Source: Vombatus ursinus (Eukaryota; Chordata; Mammalia; Diprotodontia; Vombatidae). Taken from it: a DNA stretch of 64,000 nt. The notes beneath the pieces were generated by a model that saw nothing but the letters and a program-made list of their open reading frames with translations, made no database searches and had not been told where the DNA came from. A program made the translations under genes and the position numbers. Each line of letters opens with the position of its first letter. Within the stretch, counting starts at the first letter, position 1. Shown here one piece after another: positions 1 through 10,949 of the stretch. The stretch lies in assembly GCF_900497805.2 (NCBI RefSeq), contig NW_020954548.1, forward strand, positions 7,675,302 to 7,739,301, in the 5' to 3' direction.

Positions 1-860
1 GGGACAAGTTTGCAGGTCCAAGTGATAAGCAAACCGGAATCATCTCCATTCTGATTCAGCACAAGCAGGGATGTTTCCAGTCATGTGGTGTCAAGCCAGT
101 AGGAAATGATGCAGCTACTCTCGTTTTTTTTCATCAGCCCAGAAGAAAGGATCCTATTACAGTCTGTGTGTTTGAGGCTTTGAGTGGATGTGCTGGAAAG
201 CAACAAACATCCCCATCCAAAACCCACACCAGCAAATGACAAAATGAAATCTCTTCCTTTGTATGGTTCATGGGTTTGACATTTACTTAGTGAGTCTTTC
301 TCTGTTTTATTGACTTCTATTTTTTTTCCCTCAAGGCTTCCAGGGAATCTGGCCATTCCTCATATGTCTTCCTTTTCTTTCCTTCTTCTCTAATTTAGAA
401 AATTCTTGTTACAACAAGAACCCACTTCCTATAGCTAGGACAGTGTAGGGTTATAGCTACAATAGGGACTAAATCTGCATAGTAAGAATATAATCTTATT
501 TAATTGTAATAACTACATACATTAAACTATATGTAATGTTCATTAAACATCCTAGGTAATATACAATTAACAGGCATTAACATATGAATTGCACATTCGG
601 TCATAAATGCACAAATTATACATAATGTCCAACTTATATGTTAATTATAGCATTTGCCAGAAAAACACTGTGCTTAAAGCGTGCTTGCAATTCTGTTTCT
701 ATTATAATCTTCTTTCCCCTTTATTCAAAACTTTCTTTGAGAAATTTCCTTCTGAACTACAACTTCTCTATTTTGTTCTTTAATCAAAGGTGATGATTTT
801 CTGGAAAGAGATCTTTTTTTAACTCAGTTAATACTTAGAGATGGATAAACAATAATGGAT
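1..860. other. Unassigned sequence, AT-rich in the middle
   Basis: I recognise no repeat or gene here. About 480-660 is strongly AT-rich with many ATTAA/TTAAT words. A 91-codon minus-strand frame at 81-356 has no recognisable motif. Possible unique or regulatory DNA. Confidence 0.3.
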
Positions 861-1107
861 GCGGTGTCCTCCTGTATAAAAAGGATGATGGACTAAGTTA
901 TTTCTAAGGTCCCTTCCAGTTCTAAATTCCATAAGCCTCTGATCAACACTAAATCACACACTGATTCACCTCCTAAGTTATACGAAGCCATGTGGTATAG
1001 TGAGAAAGTCCCAGGTGAAAAGCTGTGATCTGCCATTCACTAGGTTGGGTAAGTCACTTCACTTCCTCGGGCCTTGGTTTATTTCTCTGTAAAATGAGAT
1101 TATTTAT
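861..1107 (+). mobile_element. Two MIR-family SINE relics
   Basis: A 3' fragment (about 870-945) ends in the MIR-like GGTCCCTTCCAGTTCTAAAT. A longer copy (978-1107) shows GGTATAGTG near its head, the core GTAAGTCACTTCACTTCCTC and CTGTAAAATGAG. Both are old and diverged. Confidence 0.7.
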
Positions 1108-1127
1108 ATATGTGTGTGTCTGTATTT

Positions 1128-1560
1128 ATTTATTTTATAGCAGTACTTTGTGTGATAGCAAAGAATTGGAAACAAAGTAGATGCCCATCAATTGGGAAAT
1201 GGCTAGACAAACTGAGTATATGAATATAATGAAAATATTATTGTACAGTTAGAACTGAGAGAGCAGGGGAAGAAATATTTCTGATGTAAGCAAAACCAAG
1301 AGAACAATATACATAATGACTATAGTAATGGAAATGAAAAGAACACTAAAAAGACAACTCTTAGTAATTGCAATGATCAATCTTGGCCCCAAAAAGCAAA
1401 AATAAAACATACCTGTCTCCTCATTTGGGAGAGATGAGATTCAGAGGTACAGAATGTTTTATACACTAATGAAACCACTGTATGGGTTGTTTTTGTTTAC
1501 TGTTTTTTCTTTGTTACAAGGGAAACTTCAATGTGTTTAAGGGGTATGAAGGGTGAAGGG
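1128..1560 (+). mobile_element. L1 LINE 3' UTR fragment
   Basis: Contains ATGCCCATCAATTGGGAAAT, followed by an AAGCAAAACCAAGAGAACA block and a CTTGGCCCC block. The same order occurs at 37590-37925, and related text is at 23680-24018 and 9391-10050. This is the marsupial L1 3' end. It is 5' truncated and non-coding. Confidence 0.75.
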
Positions 1561-1637
1561 AGAGAATATTAAGAAAAAAATACTATGCTATAAAAACAAA
1601 ACAACTAGAAACACAAAATAAAACAAAATTAAATAAA

Positions 1638-1885
1638 GGAGTTGAATTAGATGTTCTCTAAAATCTTGCAGCTCTTGCATCCTATAACTGTGGCCTAGAA
1701 AGTCCTGAGTTCAGAACATGGAGTCAACACTTCCTTAGCAGATCATTTTACCACCCCCAGAATGATTTTCCTCATCTGTGAAATTGGGATAATGGGGCTT
1801 GGCAATCACCTACCTCACCTGGGTGTTATGTGGATTAGCTCATTAAGGAGAGTAAAGTGCTTTGAAAATACTAAATGTCACACAA
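1638..1885 (+). mobile_element. MIR-family SINE relics
   Basis: A short MIR 3' end (1638-1690) is followed by a second copy (about 1690-1885). The second has CCTCATCTGTGAAATTGGG and the long 3' extension ending in AGTGCTTTGAAAATACTAAA, typical of the longer MIR subtypes. Confidence 0.6.
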
Positions 1886-2039
1886 ACACTGAGCATCATG
1901 GTGCAGGGAATGCAATATTCAAGCCTGCAACCTGGAAAGCAGATGTCATTAAGGTAACCCCTATAGCAAGCTCAGCTTGCTTGCCTTGGCCATGTGCAAA
2001 CTTTTCCAATGCTACTAAGCCTGCTCGAAAAATACATTA

Positions 2040-2160
2040 GTAATGCCTTCCATTTATAGAGCCTATTTAATAGCAGCTCCTTAAAGCACTTTATGAGCAT
2101 TACCTGGTGCCTGGCCTCATTGCTTCCATTTTACAAGCAGAGAGACTGAGGCTCTGATGA
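2040..2160 (-). mobile_element. MIR SINE relic, minus strand
   Basis: Reads as the reverse complement of a MIR 3' half: AAAGCACTTTATGAGCATTA, then ATTTTACAAGCAGAGAGACTGAGGC (a diverged 'ACAGATGAGGAAACTGAGGC'). Confidence 0.6.
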
Positions 2161-2164
2161 ACAT

Positions 2165-3000
2165 CTAACTCCGAGCATTTTCCCTTGGCTCTCTCCCATC
2201 CCTGGAATACTCTCCCTTCTCATCTCCACTTCCTGGCTTCTCTGGTTTCCTTCAAGTCCCAGCTAAAATCTCACCTTCTGATGGAAGCCTTTCCTCCATT
2301 CAATTACCTCTAGGAGCAAATACAAAATGCTGTGATTGCTTTTCAAAGCCTGTCATAACGCAGCCCCCTCCTTTCTTTCTCGTCTTCTTGAATCTTATCC
2401 CCTGATGTGGACTCTTCAATCTAGTGACACCAGCCCTCCTGGTTGTTCCACAAATAAGATACTCCATCTCTTGACTCTGAGCGTTTTCTTTGCCCGTCTC
2501 CCATCCCTGGAATGTTCTCCCTCCTCTGCTTCCAATACTGACCTCCCAGGCTTCCTTTAAATTCCAACTAAAACCCTACCTTCTACAGGAAGCCTACCCC
2601 AATCCCTTGTAATTCCAGTACCTTCCTTCCATTAATTATTTCCCATTTATTCTGTTATAGCTTGCTTTGTATACAGTTGTTTGCATATTGTCTGCCCCAT
2701 TAGACTGTAAGCTCCTTGAAGGCAGGTACTTTTTGCCTCCTTTTGAATTCCCAGTGTTTAGTATAGTGCCTGGCACATAGTAGGTGCTTATTAAATGTTT
2801 ATTTATTGATTGAATGTGCTTCCTTCTGTTGGATATATCCTGTCTATAGCTTACAGACTGCAGCATAGCCATTTGCATGTTGTCTCCCCCATCAGCCTAT
2901 ACGCTCCTTGAAAATGGAGATTGTCTTTTGGTTTTCTCTGTATCCCCAGAACTTAGCACAGTGCCAGGTACATGAGGCTTTGTAAGCGGTTATTGACCCA
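2165..3000 (+). mobile_element. Serial L2 LINE 3' ends (three pieces)
   Basis: Three L2 3' segments lie head to tail. Piece 1 (2165-2311) has CATCCCTGGAATACTCTCCC and a TCCCAGCTAAAATCTCACC box. Piece 2 (2312-2822) starts earlier in the element (GCAAATACAAAATGCTGTG), repeats those boxes and ends with TGGCACATAGTAGGTGCTTA and an ATTGATTGA tail. Piece 3 (2823-3000) repeats only the tail region (GTTGTCTCCCCCATCAG, ATCCCCAGAACTTAGCACAG). Non-coding at this level of decay. Confidence 0.7.
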
Positions 3001-3155
3001 CTGAACACAGTGAGTTGCTAAAGTAGATAAAAGACATCACTGCCATCTTTAGAGTAAATAAGAAGATAGAGGAAAGAAAGCTGATCTCCCCAAATTTGCT
3101 CCGTCCCTTTCACACCATTCAACCTCTAGAAGATCTTGAGGCAGAGGGATATATT

Positions 3156-3384
3156 CAGGGGTATGCTCATACCCTAACTCCAACTCTCAAGAGCTGATTG
3201 TTACATTTACACCTCAAAAATTGGCCAGTGCTACAAATAAGGACTTGATTTATTGTTTCATTGGTTGTCTAGACCTAAGAAAATGATGGAACGACGTAAA
3301 TGCAGATTAAGCTTAAAAGTGTGTAGTATGAATTTTTTTTTTTTTTCTGGAGAACTGGCTTTTAAACATTTACCAGCACACCAC
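3156..3384 (+). mobile_element. Non-autonomous hAT element, copy 1
   Basis: Homologous to 44940-45308 and, inverted, to 56238-56480. It starts CAGGGGTATGCT and ends CCAGCACACCAC, matching the terminal inverted repeats of the better copy. The shared body includes GACTTGATTTATTGTTTCAT and GGTTGTCTAGACC. An 8-bp target duplication is not evident here. No coding capacity. Confidence 0.65.
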
Positions 3385-3387
3385 AAG

Positions 3388-3575
3388 TATAGTAAATAGA
3401 ATGCAAGACTTGGAGTCAGCAAGACTTGAGTTCATTTACTAGCTGTGTGGCTCTGAACAAGTCACTTAACCTCTCTGTATCTCAGTTTCCCCACCTGTAA
3501 AATGAAGGGGTTGAACTCAACAACCTCTAAGTCCCTTCCCCTTCTAAACCTATGATTATATGATCCTATTGTTGA
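3388..3575 (+). mobile_element. MIR-family SINE
   Basis: Nearly complete copy: ACTAGCTGTGTGGCTCTGAA, AAGTCACTTAACCTCTCTG, CACCTGTAAAATGAAGGGG and AAGTCCCTTCC. It directly abuts the right end of the hAT element. Confidence 0.75.
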
Positions 3576-3599
3576 AATTGGGAATAGACATCCCTCATT

Positions 3600-4090
3600 T
3601 TTGCTGGTTCTGAGTATCCCAGAATCACAGAATATCAGAAATGAAAGGGACCTCTGTGTCTGAATAAGAATCTTCACTACAACATAACCAACATGTGGTC
3701 ATGCTGCCTGTGTCAGAAGACCTCCAGTGAGGAGCCTACAACTTCCTGAGGCAGTCCAATTTATTTTTATGTAGCTTTAGCTGTTGGGAGGTTTTAGTTG
3801 TTGTGGTTGTTGTTTTTTTCTAACATTAAACATGCTAGTTCTGCCCTCTGATCCTTTAAATTACAGAAGACAGGTACCATGTCCCCTCCCCACCCCCCTT
3901 CTTTTCTCCATTCTCAATTACTTCAAACGATCCTCACATGGCATGAATTGACATCTTGGTTCCCTTCTCAGGATGTTCTCCAGTTCCTTCTAAATTGTGG
4001 GATCCTTCACCTTCTAGTTGTTGAGAAGTCATCTATAGCCATTGCCAAAGTAACTGATAAGTTTCATCAGGATTCCTTGTAGGAGATACC
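3600..4090 (+). mobile_element. CR1/L3 LINE 3' region
   Basis: Text in CR1/L3 order: AGAATCACAGAATATCAGAA, ACATAACCAACATGTGGTCA, GACCTCCAGTGAGGAGC, CATGTCCCCTCC, and GATCCTCACATGGCATGA. An ancient LINE relic without a usable frame. Confidence 0.7.
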
Positions 4091-4359
4091 CCCATCCACC
4101 CTCTTACTGATTCTGACTTCTCAAGGCCTTCGAGTTTGAGGGACAAGGAGGCAAGATTTGGTTCCTTTCAGTCATTTTAAGACTCTCTCATGGTCTCAGA
4201 TTGAGTACATATTGTTTTGCGCTGTCTCCTTGGGTTTCTTCCCCACCAACCGTCCTCAACCTCCATTTCCTCTGACAGACACAACTCCAATTTGAACAAA
4301 AAAATGAGAAAAAAAAAAAAGGGAGGGGGTGAGCTCAAGGTGTCTTGTCTGGAACTCAT

Positions 4360-5000
4360 TCATTCAGCAAACATGTATTAATAATGTCTTGCATGTTACA
4401 GACATTATCTCATTTGTTCCTCATAACCTATTGAGCAAATTATTATTATCCCCATTTTAGTGACACAGCAACTGAGTGTCAGAGTTTAAATGACTTGCCC
4501 AGAGAAATAGCAATTTTATGTCTTAGGTGGAATTCCAACCCAGGTTTTCCTGACTCCAAGTCTAGGGTTCAATCCATCCACTTTGCCCTCCATTTCTCAC
4601 CCAATAAAAATAATCACCAATGTCTGGCACAAAATAGGCACTTAATAAATATTTATTCTTGATTGATTGGTGTCCCTATTTAACAGAGGAGGAAACTGAG
4701 GCTGAGCGTTTTAGTGATTTACCACGTCAGTGACAGCTAGCAACTACAATGCATTGCAGTAGGCAGGGGTCATCTACCTCAGAAGACTGTCTCAACTGTC
4801 AGTTACCATAGATGCTACAGAGATTTTCCTGTAATACAGAGAAGCTAAATGACTTACCCTGGGTCACTAAAGCTGTTTCAGAGGCAGATCCAAACCCAAG
4901 GTCTTCCTGCTTGCAATTCTAACACCCTATATCTTGCATAGGGAAATAGCTTACAAACCTTAGAATGCCATAGGAACGGGAGTTATTATTCTTATATGTC
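4360..5000 (-). mobile_element. Cluster of MIR relics with one L2 tail
   Basis: Minus-strand MIR copies lie at about 4370-4590 (TATTATCCCCATTTTAGTGA, AATGACTTGCCCAGAGAA), 4668-4735 (GAGGAGGAAACTGAGGC) and 4835-4945 (AAGGTCTTCCTGCTTG). A plus-strand L2 tail (4605-4665, GGCACTTAATAAATATTTAT, TTGATTGATTGG) and a plus-strand MIR 3' tip (4955-5000) are interleaved. Confidence 0.6.
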
Positions 5001-5004
5001 CAAG

Positions 5005-5720
5005 ATTCTTCACCAGAACTTTAACTAGATCTCACCCCACTCCCTTTCTCCCATTTACATGAACACTGGGGCCTGGTACAGCCTGGATCTCAGATAGTTA
5101 GAATATAACCTCTCTCCCTTTTACCACCTGCTGTCAAGAAGGGAAGGCAGCCAAAGGATCTTCACTGCCTGTTGTTACTATTCAAAGAAATGCAAAACAC
5201 TTACCAGAATCCCATGTGGGGAACAACGTCCTGACAGTAAATGGATGGATGCGTCCAGCATATTTCACCTCTGCTGGGATTCTCTCAGCAGCACTTTGAT
5301 TCCACCTGCCTTAGGCAGCAATTTAAAAGGGTGGAAGGACCATCTCAGCCCAAAATGTCTGTATGTCTGTCAAAATGTCCTGTAGCTATTCCCCTCAAAG
5401 GGAAGATGGGAAATGGCACTGGAAATACTCAGATTTCTGATTAACTCACCGCATTCTTCAAGACAAGAGATTTCACATATTCTCTTCTCTTTTTGACAAC
5501 CTCCTGTTCCACGCTTGGCCTAACCACTTAGAACAGAGTTGTTTTTTTAACTGATCTCTTCTGATTTGTTACTATACCTTTCTATTAGGGATTCAGTCTC
5601 CTTCCTCATCCTCTCCAAATTGAAATGTCCTCAGACATCCCACCTGGCGCCCTGGTGAAAACAGTCTCCATCTCTCTACAGAAGAGACAGATTAATTTAG
5701 AAGAAGGGAGAGACTAATTA
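5005..5720. other. Unassigned sequence
   Basis: No repeat family recognised. A 67-codon plus frame at 5241-5444 has no motif I know. Confidence 0.3.
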
Positions 5721-5724
5721 ACTA

Positions 5725-6045
5725 CCATGCAGCTGAGTGACTAGCCTTGGATCACACAGCTGTTGACAGGGGAATAGAGGCTCCAATTCACGAGCTTCCT
5801 TTAGGCTTAAGCCATCCTATTTCCTTGCCAAAGCATTAAGCCTGTATCCAAATGACCAGGGCAAGAGTGCAAATATGGTAGAGAGAAAAACACACAAAGA
5901 AATCAGGAATTCATACATTTATTCAGCAAGCAAGCATTCTTTTCAGCATCTACTATAGGTCCATTAGTGCCTTAGACACTAAGGAAGACAAAAAAGAGAT
6001 ATAAAAGTGGACCCTGCCCTCAAGTAATTTCTCTAAATAAGATGT
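5725..6045 (-). mobile_element. MIR relic and L2 3' end, minus strand
   Basis: The MIR (about 5725-5835) is recognisable from GGATCACACAGCTGTTGACA. The L2 3' end (about 5910-6045) reads ATTTATTCAGCAAGCAAGCA, then GGACCCTGCCCTCAAGTAAT, the reverse of the L2 tail. Confidence 0.55.
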
Positions 6046-6283
6046 GTAAACTCATCAGGCAAGGCAAAGCTAATGGAGAATGAAAGCAAATGCAAGATTA
6101 TAGTGGTTTCAGCTCCATAACAACTGTAAAGACAAGTGTTGAGTAGCAAATCAATTAAAGGAGTGATCAAAAAAGTATCTTCACAAGAACAGGACAGGGG
6201 AGGAATAGCAAGGAATCAGTGGTTATGAAAAAGATCTGAGGGTTTTAGTAGACTGCTCATTTATGAATCAACAACATGGAAGA

Positions 6284-6412
6284 AAAGAAGGAGGAAGAAG
6301 AAGAAGAAGAAGGAGAAGAATGGGGGAGGAGGAGGAGGAGGAAGAGGAGGAGAAAGGAAGGAAGGAAGGAAGGAAAGGAGGGAGGAAAGAAGAAAGGAAG
6401 AAAGAAACTTCA
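6284..6412 (+). repeat. Polypurine tract (GAA/GGA/GGAAG repeats)
   Basis: About 130 bases almost wholly A and G on this strand, grading from GAA through GAGGAG to GGAAGG units. It creates two spurious Glu/Arg-rich open frames. The tract has the mirror symmetry typical of triplex-prone DNA. Confidence 0.9.
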
Positions 6413-6439
6413 TTTGGGGTATCATATTTCACTCTACGT

Positions 6440-6755
6440 ACCACATTCTAGGAATGATATTGATAACTGGCAAGAGAGCAAGAAGAGCAGAATTTTGAAC
6501 AGCTTCAACATCATTTCATATGAGAATCTGCAGAAGGAACTGAGGCTGTTTAGCTTCAATAAGGGAAGACTTAAAGAGGGCATGGCAGATGCCTGTCTTC
6601 AAGCATTTGAGGGGCTATTGCATAAAAGAAGGACTGGCTCCCAGATTACTACATTTGGTTTCAGTGGACAGAAGTAGGCACAATGAATAGAAATTGCCAA
6701 GAGACTTGACCTCAGGGAAAACTTCCCTAATCCTTAATAAGTTCTTTATGAAAAG
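6440..6755 (-). mobile_element. CR1/L3 LINE 3' region, minus strand
   Basis: Order of blocks matches the reverse strand of CR1/L3: GAATCTGCAGAAGGAACTGA, GCTGTTTAGCTTCAATAAGG, GTCTTCAAGCATTTGAGGGG and GGGAAAACTTCCCTAATCC. It accounts for most of the 133-codon frame at 6276-6677, which is not a gene. Confidence 0.65.
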
Positions 6756-6756
6756 C

Positions 6757-6885
6757 ACTGGCCCTGAAGTCAGGAGGACCTGAGTTCAAATCCGGCCTCA
6801 GACCAAATACTTGACACTTACTAGCTGTGTGACCCTGGGCAAGTCATTTAACCCCAGTTGCCTAAAAATAAAAAAAAAATTTAAA
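6757..6885 (+). mobile_element. WSINE1-like tRNA-derived SINE
   Basis: Shows AAAGCACTGGCCCTGAAGTC, GAGTTCAAATCCGGCCTCAG (Pol III B-box region), CTAGCTGTGTGACCCTGGGC and an A-rich tail after AACCCCAGTTGCC. The first bases of the tRNA-like head are missing. Confidence 0.85.
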
Positions 6886-6989
6886 TTTTTTTAAAAAATT
6901 ATGTAATAGAAAAAAATTCTTTTTCTGTCATGGGTTAGACTGGATGGCCTCTGAATCCCTCCAAATGATCAGATTCTAGCTGATTAGGC

Positions 6990-7080
6990 TAGAGTAGTAA
7001 AAAATAAATAAACAAATAAATAATAAAAGTATGAAGGCACTATTCAGATATAAAGCACTCATTATTATTATTATTATTAC
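6990..7080 (+). repeat. A/T-rich microsatellites
   Basis: An (AAAT)n stretch (about 6997-7030) and (ATT)n at 7060-7079. Confidence 0.8.
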
Positions 7081-7094
7081 CAGTCAGATAAAAC

Positions 7095-7560
7095 TTGAAA
7101 GAGGCAAGTCTTAAATCAAGTCTTGAAGTAAGAGATGGACATAAATTGGCAGAGAAAAGAAGGTGTTCTGAAAAGGGAGACTAGCAGGAATTCTGTTCAT
7201 GCTGCTTCATTTTGCTCACTCATCCTTTCCAAACAAAAACAAAAACAACTTCAGGATGCTTCTGTGGCTAATTGCATTGAGTCCAGTCTCCTCATACTGT
7301 CACTTCAAATCAGTTCAACAGGCATTTATTAAGTATTGTCCTTGAGTAAAACACCATGCACTGTTTCCTTGAAGAAAAAAAAAATAAAGACGGTACAGAA
7401 CCTGATCTCTGGAAGCTTACACTTTAATGACTGGAGAGAATGATCCAAGGAAAAGTGCTATAAGAAATTTGAGGAGGGACAAATTATTCACTTAAGAGTG
7501 AGGAGAGTCAGGAAAGCCTTCATGGACATAATGGTAGCATCTGATTTGATCCTCCATAAA
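7095..7560 (-). mobile_element. L2 LINE 3' pieces, minus strand
   Basis: The 3' tail lies at 7313 (CAACAGGCATTTATTAAGTA), followed by GAAGCTTACACTTTAATGAC. An inner fragment with GTCTTGAAGTAAGAGATGG is at 7095-7180. Strongly decayed. Confidence 0.5.
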
Positions 7561-7628
7561 CAGGTATAAGTCTAATTAATCCAAATTTATCTTCTGCTAT
7601 TCTCCAATACAAATTCCCTGCTCTGACA

Positions 7629-7733
7629 ACAGAGAGAGAGAGAGAGATGGAGGCAAAGAGACAGAGACAGAGACACAGACAGAGAGAGAGACACACAGAA
7701 AGAGACAGCAAGACAGAGACAGACAGAGAGACT
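7629..7733 (+). repeat. GA/CAGA-rich simple repeat
   Basis: GAGAGA and ACAGAGACAG units over about 105 bases. On the minus strand it makes a low-complexity Leu/Ser/Cys frame (7520-7792) that should not be taken as a protein. Confidence 0.9.
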
Positions 7734-8079
7734 ATAAATTGTATACCTGTGTTCTTTATCAGGGAACTCCCTACAAAAAAATAAAATCGCAAGTTTTTGG
7801 AGGAGGATGGGGGTTAACCAGGCTAGAGTTCTAAAGGGCTAAAAAGATTTGTCAATTTGTATATCATTTTAATCTGTGATCACTCCCTTTCTTGGTAAGA
7901 TTCCCTAATTTGAAGTCTCACTCCCACAAGAAGTCACTCCGCTCTACCTCCTCAGAAGTCATTCCTCTATTTTTTTTTGTTTGTTTGTTTATCTTTCTTT
8001 GGATATATACAAAATGGACCTTTAGGACCTCATGACCTTCAGGAAAACTTCAAATTGAAAATTCATGATTTTTCAATTT

Positions 8080-8265
8080 TTAGATTTAGAGCTGGAAAGG
8101 ACTTTAAGTATCCCTTCATCTAGCCCTCCCCATTTTATACCTGAGGAAACTGAGGTTCAGAGAAAGAAGGGAAGGAACTTGCTTCAGATTGCCCAGGTAC
8201 TCAGTCACAGAACCAGAACTGACTCCTAGCTCTTCTGACTCTAGGCCCTTCCTCCACAACAGACT
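8080..8265 (-). mobile_element. MIR-family SINE, minus strand
   Basis: TTTAGAGCTGGAAAGGACTT, CCATTTTATACCTGAGGAAACTG, CAGATTGCCCAGGTACTC and CTCTTCTGACTCTAGGCCC follow the reverse MIR order. Confidence 0.65.
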
Positions 8266-9390
8266 GCTCCCTTGGCTCCAGCTACCCAAAGATTCTGGGC
8301 CTGCCAGCTGTGGCCTGAGTGCCTTCACCTTCTGTAAGTCCAAAATGACAACAAGCAACACTTTCCCTCTGTCCGTCAACACAACGTGCTGCTGGCTGCC
8401 CGCTGTGGAGAGATTCTCCACATGGATGCTGCTCATTCTGATGTCACCGCAACACATCCAGCTTATGAAATTGGCTGGAGAGAGGCCTGCCTGAAGCCAA
8501 CAAAATAAGCAGGATTGATTAGAAAAGTGACATCACCCTGGCAAGGGAGTGCGAACATTGAAGACGCAGACACAGAGTCAGACCCAGGGTGTTTACACCA
8601 AAGGACAGGATCCTAAAGGGAAAAACTCATTTTCACTCTCTCACCAGTAGCAGTAGCTGGCATCTCCCATCTCCCCATTCTTGGATGGGTTATACTGATT
8701 TTGGCCTTTGAAAACAGGAGATTCTCTGTAGTCCTAACACTCCTGGGGTTGTCCCTCTCCAATCCCAACTCCCCCACCCAGAGCAGTCCAATATTCACTG
8801 GCAAGAAATTGCCTCCTTCAAAGAAAATCAGGTATAACTAACCCCTCCACCTTCACTTATACCCCAAAGGATCAATCAGCCCAGAATTGCCTTTAATTCC
8901 TGAAGATAAGCATCAACTCACTCATGCACAACTTTCTCAAGCACCCAACATAGTTGGAAACAAAATCAGGTCTCAGAAAACACTTACTCATTCTGACCAC
9001 TCCCTGGAAATATCATCAATGATAAATCATATCTTTCAATTATCTGGGTGATCTCTGAGGTCAACCAAAACGCTCTTTCTGAGACTGATATTTCCCTTGT
9101 GATTACTTCTCCTGAAATTTGAAATAGTCCATGCACCCCTTTAGAACCAGTCCCCTGCAACTTGTTTAAATGGCTTCTCAACAACGTGTTTGTGATTTCC
9201 ACGTTTTTAATAGGTCCCCTTCAAAGTCTGATCTTTAATTTAATTCTTGGGCTTTAATTTTGTTTTCCTTCCTCTCTTTTTTTTAAATAGGGACCTCAAT
9301 TTTCTAGTCTCATTTCTTATTATGTATCATAATGTGAAGAAAAATAAGAGATTTGGAAGTGGAGAAGTTTTGATGGCATGGGGTTAATTT
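8266..9390. other. Unassigned sequence, about 1.1 kb
   Basis: No repeat recognised. The first 300 bases are less AT-rich than their surroundings and hold overlapping open frames on both strands (8116-8457 minus, 8189-8494 plus) that begin inside the MIR and have no known motif, so coding is unlikely. Confidence 0.35.
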
Positions 9391-10050
9391 TTTAATTTAT
9401 TTATTTATTTTTAGTTTTCAACATTCACTTCCATAAGATTTTGAGTTTCAAATTTTCCCTCCATCTCTCCCTTCCCCCCACCCCATGACAGCATGCAATT
9501 TGATATAGGCTCTACATAGACATTCATATTGAACCTATTTGGACATTAGTTATGTTGTAAAGAAGAATTAGAACTAATGGGAGAAACCACGGGAAAGAAG
9601 AAACAAACAGAAAAAAAAAGAAAAAAGAGAGAGAGGGCAAATAATATGGTTTGATCTGCATTCAGACTCCATAGTTCTTTTTTCTAGATGTGGACAGTAT
9701 TTTCCATCCTGAGTCCTTTGGAGTTGCCTTGGATCCTTGCATTGCTGAGAGGAAATGAGTCTATCAAAGCTAGTCATCACACATTGTGGTTGTTACTGCA
9801 TACAACATTCTTCTGGTTCTGCTCACTTCACTCAGCATCAGTTCATATACATCTTTCCGGGTTTTTCTGCCTGCTCATCATTTCATATAGCACAATAGTA
9901 TTCCATTACATTCATATACCACAACTTGCTCAGTCATTCCCCAACTAATGGCATCCCCTCAATTTCCAATTCTTTGCCACCACAGAAAGAGCTGCTGTAA
10001 ATATTTTTGTACATGTGGTACCTTTTCCCGTTTGTATGATTTCTTTGGGA
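9391..10050 (-). mobile_element. L1 LINE 3' UTR, minus strand
   Basis: Reverse order of the marsupial L1 3' end: TTTTCAACATTCACTTCCAT and TTGAACCTATTTGGACATTA at the 3' side, then TCCTTTGGAGTTGCCTTGGA, TTCACTCAGCATCAGTTCAT and CCCAACTAATGGCATCCC. The 90-codon frames across it are chance. Confidence 0.85.
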
Positions 10051-10173
10051 CATGGGGCTAATTTTAAATCAAGGAAGCTAAAGAAGAAAGAAATAATGGA
10101 AAGGATATTGGGCTAAGATGACAGATACGCAGAATTTTGCATGGTACCTTGAGTAAGTTAAAGATTAGGTATC

Positions 10174-10317
10174 TTTAGGTGATGCAATGCATAAAGCACT
10201 GGCCCTGGAGTCAGGAGGACCTGAGTTCAAGGCTGGCCTCAGACACTTGATGCTTACTAGCTGTGTGACCCTGGGCAAGTCACTTAACCCCAATTGCCTC
10301 ACAGAGGAAAAAATAAA
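10174..10317 (+). mobile_element. WSINE1-like SINE with target duplication
   Basis: Complete body from GGTGATGCAATGCATAAAGC to AACCCCAATTGCCTCAC plus an A-rich tail. It is flanked by AAAGATTAGGTATC (10160-10173) and AAAGATTAGGTGTC (10318-10331), a 14-bp target duplication with one difference, so both ends are certain. Confidence 0.92.
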
Positions 10318-10429
10318 AAAGATTAGGTGTCATTATGTATATGCATATATACAACAGGTATTATTACTATTAATGTTGTTATTATTGACTTGAGAAGTCA
10401 ACTAGGCAGCTTGCTAGGTAACAATACGA

Positions 10430-10625
10430 AATCATAAGAACATAGGATTTAGAGTCTGAAGGTACATTAGAAATCATCTTGTCCAAATTCCCTTATTTTG
10501 CAGAAGAGGAAAGTGACTTTAAAGGAGGCTAAATGACTTTACTACGGTCAGTTGTTATAATAGTCAAGATTCAAATTCGGTTTTTCTGATTATAAATTCA
10601 AGATTCTTTCCACTGTACCATGTTG
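10430..10625 (-). mobile_element. MIR-family SINE, minus strand
   Basis: AGGATTTAGAGTCTGAAGGT, TTGCAGAAGAGGAAAGTGAC and AAGATTCTTTCCACTGTACC in reverse MIR order. Confidence 0.55.
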
Positions 10626-10949
10626 GTGTTAGAAAATTGCCCAGTAAAGTAATAACTCTATTTATTACAAAGATATTATTATTATTATATATAGATATGT
10701 TGTGATCAATACTATTTTCTAAATGTATTGGTGCGAATGCTTTGCTGGTTTAATCAATCAACAAGTATTTAATGAGTGTCTACAATCCCCAATATAATTT
10801 TAGACTACAAGTCTTCGCCTTTGGAGCAGATTCAAGTCTTTCCCTTTGTGAAGGATCAGTCCTAGAAGCACCATGCTCCATTCTTCACTATACTCTTTTA
10901 GTGATTTTTTTTAACAACTATGGTATTAATTTGAATAACCTGAGAAAAA

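Noticed and set aside
6263-6677. Glu/Arg/Lys-rich open frames of 62 and 133 codons
   Set aside because: They are products of the polypurine tract and antisense CR1.
8189-8494. 101-codon plus frame and opposing 113-codon minus frame as coding exons
   Set aside because: Both start in a MIR and show no motif or splice-site support.
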